Below are positions 48,387-58,315 of a stretch of DNA of 64,000 nucleotides, one piece after another (positions within the stretch are counted from its first letter, which is position 1; every line of letters begins with the position of its first letter). The DNA comes from Armillaria gallica (Eukaryota; Basidiomycota; Agaricomycetes; Agaricales; Physalacriaceae). The notes under the pieces are model-generated. The model had not been told where the DNA came from. It worked only from the letters and a program-made list of their open reading frames with translations, and searched no databases. Where the stretch lies: NCBI GenBank assembly GCA_037576215.1, contig JBANDB010000009.1:2790001-2854000 (forward strand). The letters are read 5' to 3'. Position numbers and translations under genes: made by a program.

Positions 48387-49923
48387 ATGTCTGAATCAAC
48401 TGTTGAGAACTTGTCGATGGAGACGGTTCTCCGTCTCGGGACCATAGCGATCTGCATTTACGAGTAGGCGATCTTGTTTTTCATCAACGCATCTCATCGT
48501 TTATCCCTCCATTAGTTATGTCAGAACTCTTCCAGCTGAGTACAAATTCTGGCGGGACAAAGGGCCACAGATTCGTCCTAAGTCAGTCCACCTTCGTCTT
48601 CCAGGCCAAACAAGACACTGACCTGTACTAATCTTACAGCCTCGTCCTCTTTGTCCTCATTCGCTACATCAGCATCGCTGTATTGGTTGTTAGCAACGTC
48701 GGGTACTTTTCACACTCCTTCGGTGAAAAGTCATGCCAAAGATACTACATGGTCCCTGTGGTCCTGAAAGGTATGGCTAACTTTCACTTTACTTTGATGA
48801 TCAACTGACTGGGTTGTAGCCCTTCAGATGACTGTATGCCAGTTTATTCTTGGACTACGGTATGCTATGATACCATAGGTGCTTCCGCTCTTTGTTAAAT
48901 GACAGATAGAACATACAGCATCTCTCGACGCTCACAACGAATCAAGATATTTCTTATCGTCGTGACAGTGGTAATCACTTTACTGGAGTGGTTCACAAAT
49001 TCATATGGCCGTGTCATGATCCGAACGGACGGAAAGTGCGTACTAGAATGTATGATGTTGATCCTTCCTGATATAGGATCCGCCGTTTTCTCTAGTTGCA
49101 CGTCGGGCAACGACCCTTCAAAGCTGGTGAACTGGACGTTTTACATCTGGGCCATGCTGTCAGTGACCTATCCCATCTCCCGCGCAGATGTAGCGGTAGT
49201 TGACGAGCAGCCTTTCTTGCAGTTACGATATGACAACTTTAGGGTTATCCACATACTTTTTGATCAAAGCTGGCGGCTCAGGACTGTCTTCGTAAGTGTT
49301 CAGCCGTCCCATCTGATGTTTCGAAATGCTGAGTACCCACTCTCAGTATGACTGGCCTAGTGAGGGCTATGATTGTTGATGGCCTTGGATACATCGCGCT
49401 CCTTACAGGTACGTGGTCGTTAAGTGACACATTAGACCCAATTACAATCCTTTTTATCATAGTAACGAACACCCTAAACCTTATCCTATACCGAGCCTCC
49501 AGTCTCAGTGCCCAAGCCGCTGCGTAAGTTGCTTGCCAGGAATCCATCTAGATGTGCCTCTAACAGACCCGATATTGCAGCGCAACTCTTGGTATCGCTT
49601 TTACATGGATCATGTCGCAGAACATTCTGATAAAGACCAGAGGTCGGTGCAGACACACTGTCCCTTACCATGATCTGACGAGAACTTTGTGATCAGACGC
49701 AGGTATGCGCTCGTACAAGAACCATCAGCCATCGAGTGGACGTACACCTTACAGCAGGTCCGATGATCAGAGTCCAGCAGCCGTTGCTGTCACGACTAAA
49801 GGTATTGAACTCGAGGTGCAGGTCACGATAAATCGTGAACAGGATGCTGACGATGCTGGAGTTAAGTGGGACGACTCGAGATCAGATGTGGAGAGTCAGA
49901 AGATGAGCAGGCTTACCAGGTGA
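48387..49923 (+). CDS. DUF6533-like seven-helix membrane protein
   Basis: The first exon starts at 48387 and encodes MSESTVENLSMETVLRLGTI and AICIYD; the next starts YVRTLPAEYKFWRDKGPQIR. Then come LVLFVLIRYISIAVLVVSNV with GYFSHSFGEKSCQRYYMV, KALQMTVCQFILGLRTYSIS and IFLIVVTVVITLLEWF. Later exons give GLVRAMIVDGLGYIALL, VTNTLNLILYRASSLSAQA and LGIAFTWIMSQNILI, then a hydrophilic tail of about 75 residues rich in Ser, Asp and Val. The [D]YVRTLPAEY-FW start followed by about seven hydrophobic helices is the pattern of the DUF6533 proteins that are numerous in Agaricomycetes. No function is established; a receptor-like role is only a guess. At least six introns. Confidence 0.75.
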
Positions 49924-50248
49924 AGAAGCTGTTAGATTTCTTTACACAACATTATTCTTTCGGGTTCCATTGAGCAGTTATGAGGGTACCACTGGTTGAA
50001 TACATAGATAAATATACACATATTGCATTTAGAAAGTTACGTAGTCGGTAGCGCGAAATTGAGAAAAACGCGACTGTGACGAGTCACAATCACGTGGGTG
50101 ACTCCATCCGAAAAATCAACTTTTGAAAGGCTCGCTCCCGTCTCCGCCTCCCCTCCTTATCCTACCCGATCGGACAGACGCAAATTCCAGGCTCGTCTGA
50201 GTCATCTGTGAATGCCCATGCACTTTGCATGACTGTTTTGTCTATGTT
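49924..50248. other. Short intergenic region
   Basis: About 320 bp of 3' flank and upstream sequence. CACGTG lies at about 50091, and a pyrimidine-rich run follows near 50130-50165. No gene is seen. Confidence 0.5.
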
Positions 50249-51272
50249 ATGACCACCCCAAGCCATTCAACTGTTGAGCTTACAGTTGATACATACCTTG
50301 ACATATCAAAGACAACAGTAATTCGTAGACAGGGTTTGAGGTGTGATTATGTATCACATGGTAAGGACTGTGGTGGGATCCTTTCATGCTGGCAGGCAAT
50401 GAGTAATGTGTGTATCTGGTGTTGCATCTAACACATCTTCATAGCACAACTGACTGGATATTTACAGCATCTGTTTGTCCATTGCATTCGCAGGAGGGTC
50501 CGGGACAGAGGAACGGTGGGTACAACCAAATCCATTTACTTTCATTTACTCAGTCTTCCATATAGGGTGTCAAACACGCACAATATGAATGCCCGTTACC
50601 ACGGTGCAGCGCCCTTTTCATGAATCTGAGCAGTCCATTCGTGACCACATAGATGCGTCACATATGCCAACATTCCATGCCTTAATCTGCCCGTTTCGTC
50701 AATGTGAAGAGATCAGTTTCACACGTCCCTCACATCTGACAAGCCACTTGCACGATGCTCATGCCGCCCTCGTAGGTCAAAGAGTGGATCCACATTCTGA
50801 ACTTTTCTGACCTCATCGCGAATTTTTCGTTCATTGTCCGTTCCGGATCCCCCTTTGCTACAAGTCCCATCAATCGGAGCGGTGCTGGTATCTGAGGTCA
50901 CAGCTGGGCCTCTGCGAAAAACTCTCAGCTTGGGAGGTGGTACCCTGGGCCATCCCTGCCTCGCTCTCCCCAAAAGCTCAAGCATACGGCATCCGAGTCG
51001 TTGATAGAAGATGACAAAAACACCCCCGATATCATCCTCGATGATCTCCCCACGTATGATCAGGCGAAGTTTTCCTCGCTTCAGACAGATTTCATCCTAT
51101 GGCATCGGCCCCCCAGCTGCAGAAGGATGTCGCCAGGCCACTTCCAATGCTTGATCCCGCTGTACCTCGCCCCACTGAACCGCCCGGCTCCATCTTATAC
51201 AAGCCATTCAAAAGGCGCGTTGATGCGTTGGCCCAGCAGATTGAGAAGGGGCTTCCCGTCAAGGAGGAATAG
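50249..51272 (+). CDS. C2H2 zinc-finger protein, frame interrupted twice
   Basis: The start at 50249 (MTTPSHSTVELTVDTYLDIS) is followed by LRCDYVSHGKDCGGILSCWQ, and after an intron (donor GTATCT) QLTGYLQHLFVHCIRRR. A second finger reads YECPLPRCSALF and then EQSIRDHIDASH in another frame; a third reads ICPFRQCEEISFTRPSHLTS with HLHDAH. The frame change at about 50611-50621 falls inside a C-x4-C...H-x5-H finger and fits one missing base in CCCTTTT. After a disordered part (IILDDLPTYDQAKFSSLQTD) the frame changes again near 51085-51105 to ASAPQLQKDVARPLPMLDPA and PFKRRVDALAQQIEKGLPVK, stopping at 51270-51272. Likely a DNA-binding protein. Either it is a pseudogene or the sequence has indels. 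Confidence 0.5.
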
Positions 51273-51531
51273 CGGAGGATGTAGCTCGATAGGTTTGCCT
51301 ATCGCGCATGGAGGGAGTCTTGCTATGGGGCGAGCATTGAGTGCAGATGCTGTATTAGAAAATGTTCCCATCTAATGCCACACCTGATTATTAGGTGTAA
51401 ATGTGGACGTAGTAGGAATAGTTTACAAGTAGCATTCTCGCAGATAAGGATATGTGGAAAGATATATAATATAGATTGTAATGCACAAATCAAGAATAAA
51501 AAAAGTCAATACATTATCATCACAATGAAGG

Positions 51532-54347
51532 TCATGCCGATGGCGTAGCAGTCGGGTCTCTGAACACCTGGATGCTTGATGAGTTCTGATCTAAGAAAAT
51601 AAAGCGACAGCGCGCACCTTGAGGTCCCATATATTCCCGACGCCCTCCGCCTCCTCCATATCTGTCGTTGAGCTTTCTCCGTTCTGGATCTTGAGCCCTT
51701 GTTCGTTTGCAAGATGCAGAAGACAAATAAAACAGAAGCTTGTGCTTAATTCCTGCAACTTATCTTGGGGATAAGAGGTCTGCAATCCTGACAGCACAGA
51801 ACCAAATTCCCGAGCTTCCGCGGGGTCAGTCGACGCCGCTTCTTCATCCACATCCTTCGATACGAGCATTAAACAACTGACAAGAGGTTTCGAAGAAAGA
51901 GACACACCATTTCGTCGTCCTCTTTACCATGAGACACTACGATATCGAGGCCTTTCCAGATATTCTCTTTCAGCTTTCTTACGTCGACCCTTTTCGCGCG
52001 CTTGGTATAATTCACAAAGGCAGGCTTGACGCGGCGCGTCTGACCTTGAGTAGCCGCCAAGAGATCTTCCCTTCTGCTGGCACACCCATTCCATCGGCTT
52101 CAAAAGCGTCATCGAAACCGAAGACTGGGACGTCATCGTCGTCGTCGTCTTCATTAAAGAACTGCGTGTTAAATGGGACCGCACCACCATTCTCAGCTGC
52201 TCGCAATTGGTTCAGATACTGAGATGAAGTGAATAAGAACCCCTTACTCTGGTCTATATTGCCCCGTCCAGCAGCTTGATCAGCGGCAGCTTGGGCCCAA
52301 TATCTCTCGTCAACTTCTCCGCCCTCTTCATTGTTGTCAAAGCGACGGCCCCGCATTTTGAGCTGTATAACTTTTAGACCAAAGTGCAGGACAAGTAGTA
52401 GGACGTACCGAAAACTTGGGCTTCAAAAAGAGGGAGACCAACTGTTTACTCGTGAAGTGCATATCGTCGGGAAGTCTATGGTCATCGCGTTTTTCGGTTT
52501 CTTTCCCTTTCTTCTTGCTCTTCCGGGCAGCACCACTGGTTCCTGGAAGGTTGATACTGGCACCTCTGGTTGCTGGTGCAAACAGTTCCTTCTTTATATC
52601 TTCCAGGTCCTTGTTTGGGTCCGGTGGCGTCAGAAAATCGATCTTGAACGCTTCCTTCTTCTCTTTGCGAGGTTTGGGACCTTTGGTTGCATCTGCCTCC
52701 GCTGCTGTGATGCTCAAACCGTCAGGACTAGAACTTGCGACCGGATCACATGAAGCCTACGTTTCTTGAAGAGTCTCCTGAGCTTCCAGTGCTCGGGACC
52801 CGCCCAATTCGTATTGAAAGTCTTGTCGAAGGAGTCCATGGTAGCGTCGACTTCATCTCCCATGGCCAACACAACGGTATGGTCATTGGAAGCTTGACGA
52901 GGATCGAACGGCGCATAGGCCCCTGCACCATTGCCATCCGGATCAGCGTGGCCACCGTAAGAGCCATTAGAATGCTCGTCTCCGCCTCCAAAATCTTCCC
53001 CTCCAAAGTTATCGCCGTCGAACGATTCATCTGCATAGGCGTCTGCTGGAGCTTCATCCCCTTGGAAGAAATCCTCTACGGGTTGTTCTCCATCGCCGGG
53101 ATCCATATCGAAGTTCTCCCCTGGGCCGAATTCTTCATCATCCTCGTCGAAGTCGGCTTGTGGATTGTCCCTGTAGAAAGTGGTATCCGCAGACGAAAAG
53201 GTTTTCTTGGAAAAGGCGAAATCTTTGAGAGAGTGGCAAATCTCCTTGGACTCTAGCACATTAAGATCGGGTAGGAATTCTTCTAATCTAAAGGTCAGCC
53301 AGGAGGCGGAAATAAATAGGCAGATCAAAAGCGTACTGCGAAGATAGCTCAGATCTATGAAATCCTCTGGTTCATCTACATCCTCGTCATCCTCACCCTT
53401 GCTTATAGAGTCACCCGCGTCAAAAACAACCCTTAGCCCGCCATCGTTACCTACACCGAGACTGAGATGGTTCATTAGAAGACCTTGGGCACCACCCTCA
53501 TCAAAATCAGCGCAGGTCTTCTTAAACAACGGATCTACGCTGAATTCAAGCTCGAGCTTTTTCGTCCGGAGTTGAGAAGGGTCCTTGACGAGGTGGCAGC
53601 AGCAGAACGATGTTTCTTCTTCTTTGGTTGCGTCGGGTCCTCCTCTGCATCCTCTTGACCCGATTGCTCCGCCTCATCGCTTCGTCCGGACGCAAGATTG
53701 CTTGCCAACTTGGCGGTTTCAGTGCCGACGCTGTCAACCCGACTGGTCCAGATTTTGACACAACCGTCAAGAGTACATGACGCGCGTTGAAAGTTGATAG
53801 AATTGTCGTCGTTATTCCTGAGTAATGACATGTCGTGGAAATAGTCAATAAGGGCAAAATTCCATGAGTTGGCAGCATTGATTTTCTGATTGATGTTTCA
53901 ACAACAGGGGACGATATCAAGTTACAAAACATACATTGTCTGTTGCCATCTTCATCCATTCTTCAAAGTTGGAGTTCATAACTTCGAACGGCAGCTTGAC
54001 GAACGGTGGGGCAACGGTATTGAGTTGCTGCTTTTGTTTGTTGCTGCGCGAAGTGTCGCCCTGGTCATTAGGATCGCTCGAAGGGCCAGCAATCGGAGCT
54101 TCAACTCCAGGAATCTTGGTGCTCTTCTTCTTCTCCTCTTCTCGGCAGCGTCGTCGTTGATGCTGACTGATTTGAGAGGGACGCGACCGGAGTCTGAGGT
54201 GAAGCTGTCGTTTTCCGGAACGAATGCCTCACTGAGACGTTTGCGAACACCACTTTTCCGGGGTGGAATAAGCTCCTTCTCAGATTCGGCGTCAGTAGTG
54301 TGGTCATCGTCGTGGTCGCTGTCCATCGAGGCCCTCGCAGGCGCCAT
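51532..54347 (-). CDS. BRN1: Condensin complex subunit 2 (kleisin, Barren/CAP-H)
   Basis: From the start at 54347 (MAPARASMDSDHDDDHTTDA) the frame runs to RVPLKSVSINDDAAEKRRRR. The conserved continuation STKIPGVEAPIAGPSSDPND is one base out of frame, then FEVMNSNFEEWMKMATDN, SWNFALIDYFHDMSLLR, FQRASCTLDGCVKIWTSRVD and KKLELEFSVDPLFKKTCADF follow. Later: EEFLPDLNV-like text, NWAGPEHWKLRRLFKK, KKEAFKIDFLTPPD and MHFTSKQLVSLFLKPKF. The end has LQELSTSFCFICLLHLANEQ and a stop at 51532. This is the kleisin that bridges the SMC2/SMC4 heads in condensin and is essential for mitotic chromosome compaction. A linker of about 130 acidic residues fits the family. MCB boxes lie just upstream. Confidence 0.92.
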
Positions 54348-54920
54348 GGTGGTCTTCAACAAAGGGTTTGAGGCACGTGACCTTCAAACCACGACGCGTA
54401 ACGCGTCACGGTCGCGTATTTCCGGTCCGAATTTGCAGGGAGCCTCGAACTTGTGCTTGATGCATCATGCAATGATGACTAGATGATGAACCACGGCTTC
54501 GGCATTCGAAGAGGACATCCAGGTCGACTCCAAGCTTCGTAAGGATGTAGTTCAGTCGTGCTTTCCCCCCACATTCAGTCCAAACAGTCCACCATCATTG
54601 TTTACGCTAACAACGTGCGCATCCCTGCAATGACACCAGAGATGCCGTACAAAACCGAGTCTTGATTTCAAACCGATGAGGGTTAAAGCAATCCTCTTGG
54701 TGGACGCAGACTCAGTGCCATTCTAAAAGGATCCCTCGCAGTGCTTCAATGTCCGGCGCTCGCTGGCAGGTCTACACCGGGCCCCCTACTGATGGTGAAG
54801 CCTAGTTAGGCTTCACTTTTGGCCTTGGTATTTGGCTTGATTTTACAAATCGAGATATTGGTTGTTACAATTGGGTATGTACTTCTTGTTTCGGTAGTAG
54901 CATCTAAGTTGAAGCTGGTC
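54348..54920. other. Intergenic region, condensin promoter and SET gene 3' flank
   Basis: About 570 bp on the upstream side of condensin. Apart from the MCB and E-box motifs I see no gene. Confidence 0.5.
54394..54406. promoter_or_regulatory. Paired MluI cell-cycle boxes upstream of condensin
   Basis: Two ACGCGT hexamers (54394-54399 and 54401-54406) form the palindrome GACGCGTAACGCGTC, 47-59 bp before the condensin ATG. ACGCGT is the site of the fungal MBF factor (Mbp1/Res with Swi6/Cdc10), which drives G1/S genes. A CACGTG E-box lies at 54374-54379. Use of these sites here is inferred. Confidence 0.6.
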
Positions 54921-55641
54921 CTAAAGCCTTGCCGATACCTTCGATTTCTGATCATTCTTTTCCGAGACCAAGTCGAGGATCCAGGGGCTGACCCATCGAC
55001 GAGCTAGCAACTCCTCTTTGCTCAAATATTTAGCGCCTTGAATGATTCTGAGGCAAGTCTGCAGAGATATTAGAAACTTGTCCAGATGATTGGAATGTGT
55101 CACCTTTGTCCCGCACTCGCAGGAGAATGGCTGATCCATGTCCCACTCCGTACTAGGGTAGAAAAAGCCGACTGCTCGCGTCAATGTAGGATCAACGTGC
55201 GCGACAATGAATGGTAAGTACTAACGTGCATCCCCAGCTTCGATACGCCTTAACGCCCGTATATGCCAGTCTGCGGGGTTGGAGGAGGACAAGTCGAACG
55301 CCGTGTTTGGCTCGCAAGAATGGTTCACTATGGAGAGCTGATCAATACTGATTCTATACGATGAACCAGTCGGCGTACCGTAAACGAAATCGCTGTTCAG
55401 CTCGATATGATCCTCGGGTCCGAGCCCACATTGAACAGTTCTGTAAGACTTAAGAGCCTTGGTAGCACCGTCCAACGATGCGATGACTTCTCCTTCTTTA
55501 AAGGCCTAAACTCTGCAGTTTTAAGAAAGTCGTAGCCTAAGACATGCCAAAGCTCACCTTGAGGGACTTGAGGAAGGATTTGTACTCGCCTGGCTGGACT
55601 TGTACAACAAAGTTCGGGTTTGCCTTGGATGTTACGGACAT
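54921..55641 (-). CDS. SET-domain protein (small, post-SET type)
   Basis: The start at 55641 gives MSVTSKANPNFVVQVQPGEY and KSFLKSLK. After an intron come AFKEGEVIASLDGATKALKS and YRTVQCGLGPEDHIELNSDF. The SET core NHSCEPNTAFDLS is followed by HIRALRRIEAGDA, then LTFFYPSTEWDMDQPFSCEC and GT, a clear SET/post-SET layout with the invariant NHSCxPN. The C-terminus reads CLRIIQGAKYLSKEELLARR and WVSPWILDLV. Such compact fungal SET proteins methylate lysines in proteins, often not histones; the target is unknown. Total length is about 200 residues over four or so exons. It is divergent from the eL30 gene, sharing 273 bp of upstream sequence. Confidence 0.85.
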
Positions 55642-55914
55642 TGTGTTGGCTACTGTGTAAAACCTGGGAGATCTTCATCCCGTTCCGAGTCTACGAATTC
55701 GTACCCGGGATCGGAATCCCTCTCTCCGTCCTGATCTACCCCTATCTTGATGCGCGCGGCGACGCGATCGATTCACGTGGACCGGATCATCTGCACGCGT
55801 CGGCAAATACCGGCGGTGTTTGAACTCTAATTATCGACTGTACAGTTCGAGCTCGCTAATTCTCAAGAAAAATTAAGCATATTGATCGACAACTTCAAGA
55901 CCACCGACGACGCA
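55642..55914. promoter_or_regulatory. Shared upstream region of SET gene and eL30
   Basis: The two start codons are 273 bp apart, head to head. The segment contains one ACGCGT near 55796 and an AT-rich patch just before the eL30 ATG. No further element is certain. Confidence 0.5.
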
Positions 55915-56395
55915 ATGGCCCCATCAAAGAAATCCAAGGCATCCAAGTCCACCGAGTCCATTGCTGCCAGGCTTGCCCTCGTCGTCAAGTCCGGCAAATA
56001 CACTCTTGGATATAAATCCGCCCTCAAGCAGATGCGAAATGGTAAAGGTATGTTGGTTTTATCCAATGTCTCTCGGGGACTGGAGCGTGAGGCTGAGAAG
56101 GTCCCTTGAGCTGATGCCTTGTTCTGTAGCCAAGCTCGTCTTGATTGCTGGTAACTGCCCACCCCTTCGCAAATCCGAGCTTGAGTACTATGCCATGCTC
56201 TCAAAAACAACGGTGCACCACTTCTCCGGCACTAATGTGGCCCTGGGTACCGCCGCTGGTAAACTTTTCCGGGTTGGGTATGTCTTTCTTGATCTCTGAA
56301 GGCATTTGCTTCACTGACAATACTTCAGTGTCATGACCGTCTCAGACCAAGGAGACTCGGATCTCCTCAACTTTGCTGAGGGCAACGCCGCATAG
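55915..56395 (+). CDS. RPL30: 60S ribosomal protein eL30
   Basis: Three exons: [40 protein letters not shown] and RNGK; then [40 protein letters not shown] and [10 protein letters not shown]; then [20 protein letters not shown] and A, with the stop TAG at 56393-56395. This is full-length eL30 of about 110 residues. It belongs to the large subunit, near the inter-subunit bridge; yeast eL30 autoregulates splicing of its own mRNA by binding a kink-turn near the first 5' splice site. The start at 55915 matches the family; an in-frame ATG 33 bases upstream adds unrelated residues. The first intron follows the RNGK codons directly. Confidence 0.96.
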
Positions 56396-56520
56396 ATGTG
56401 AGATAGTCTTATGGGTATTGATGTCATGTATGCTACATATCGTACAATATGCCATGCACTATGGGCCAATACGCGACGCAATGTCACTAAGAATCTCATT
56501 CCCAGCAATTACAGCTACAG

Positions 56521-58205
56521 CTACAAAAGTGCTGGTGTAAACTCGATTATTGCATGAGGTCCTTTAGTTGTATAATCTGCTTTCGACACGGAGTTCTTGC
56601 CTCCATTATCGTTGAAGATGATCTAGCCGCGATAAGTATTCATGGGACAGGTTTCGACGGTACACTACTTACTTTCGCTGTGATACTTGCACCCAGAAAA
56701 GCAGCGTACCCTTCTCCGGTGTCTCTGTATTCAGGATAGTACTCTGGCACGCCTAAAATTCGGATGCTTCGCGGCTGGATCTCTGTCTGCAACTCAGGAT
56801 TGCTGATAAATGGAGCAAGCCGAGATTGCAGCGCGACAGCGATACCTGTAAAGATTCAATATGAGTTGAAGATGTAGTAGAAAGTACTCACCTTTGATGT
56901 TCTTTGTCAGGTCGCCAGTGACGAATAGACCCTGCCAGATGTACAGTCTCTGGTCAATGTCCGCAAGGGAGACAGCATGACCAGTCGCCTCTTGAATAGG
57001 ACGGGTGTCGGCATATGAGAGGGGCACGTCCACATCGGACGGTGGTATCGTTGCCAACAGCATAGGGTCAAAAAGTGGTTCGCAGAATCGATGACGTTCC
57101 TTCCCAAGAGTTATACTTTTATCGCGAAATTGGATTGTAACCAAGTCCAAGGCTTCAATCTCCCTTGCTCGGGCTTGCTCGGCAGCGGAAGCCTTGGCGT
57201 TAGCTTTCTTTTTCATTCCACTCTCAATGACTGCCTTCTCCTTGCCCGCGACGAGAACGGCTGCAATGTCCGTGACGCCCTCGTCCTCCACAATAGCTGT
57301 TTCACCGGAAGACGGGACTTTGACATAGCCCGCGCTCCAGATATATTTTGAGAAGTCTAACAGAGTCTGCTGTAGGTCTTCAGGAGAAAGCATTGCTTCG
57401 GGAGGGGATAGTACCGACATCACAGAAGTGTTAGAGCGGAGGAGGTTTGCAAGATAAATTTCGCAATGGCGAATGCCCACATCAGTGTGTGACCGAGCAG
57501 AATGGATAATGAAACCCTCATAGATTGGGGTGATGTCGGTTGTGTTGTATCCGATGTCGACGACGACACCACTAAGACTGTTGCCGGCGTATATCTGGGC
57601 CATAGGACGTTCAACGATAGCAAATCCTGCAACATTGAAACGCTCGAAGAAGATCTGGCATATTTTCTCGTAGGTACTGCGTGGCATGCCAGGCTGGATA
57701 GTGAGAATAACAGGGGATTCATTTTGAGCACGACGACGTTGCAGTTGATTGAAGAGAACATGTTTCCTTGAATGCATGATGAACGACTGCTGTCGTGAAA
57801 ATTCTGAGGACACACCATATAGCTTCAGCTTGTGCCCATTCCTGTATATTTTCGCCCTCAAAGGGCCAGAAGACGTGGATATTTTGGCCACTAGCCAGCG
57901 CTTCATCGAGTTGTGCTCCAACGAGGTAGTCATTCACGGACGCCTTTTGGGGCGGTTGCGATGATGCTCGACTAGTGGATGCCTCTCCATCGACTGCAAT
58001 GGTGCCTTCATTCCCGTTTGACACGTTTGGCCGCAAACCGACACGCGCTTGTATTTCCTATTACACGATAAACTTGAGCTTCAGAGCAGCAAATGAAAAA
58101 ACGCACAACGGTGGGTATCTTCAAAAGTTCATGAAGACCCAGACCGGCACGGACGACGGTCCTGCTCGTCTCGATGATGACGACGGTGGAATCACGAAAG
58201 GACAT
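56521..58205 (-). CDS. ARP9: Actin-related protein 9 (chromatin remodeller subunit)
   Basis: The start at 58205 gives MSFRDSTVVIIETSRTVVRA and GLGLHELLKIPTV. After an intron come EIQARVGLRPN and LDEALASGQNIHVFWPFEGE, and later VILTIQPGMPRSTYEKICQI with AGFAIVERPMAQIYAGNSLS, GVVVDIGYNTTDITPIYEGF and GQLFVTGDLTKN-like text. The end exons give IAVALQSRLAPFISNPELQT, RSIRILGVPEYYPEYRDTGE, GYAAFLGASITAK and a short final exon YTTKGPHAIIEFTPALL with the stop at 56521-56523. Arp9 pairs with Arp7 or Arp42 and binds the HSA domain of SWI/SNF and RSC ATPases; it keeps the actin fold but not polymerisation. A charged insert (KKKANAKASAAEQARAREIE) is typical. Confidence 0.88.
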
Positions 58206-58315
58206 TGGACGCGACTGTTTGTTCGTGATGTGGCCGAGGAAGTTGTATCATGGCTGATCGCTCCATTCCTGTCTAATGACATTTTTGTGGTACGATTTCC
58301 TTTGCCCTTACTCCC
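58206..58315. promoter_or_regulatory. Short bidirectional promoter, ARP9 / ERG7
   Basis: Only 110 bp separate the ARP9 ATG (58205, minus) from the ERG7 ATG (58316, plus). Each promoter must overlap the other gene's 5' UTR or first exon. No TATA box is evident. Confidence 0.7.
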
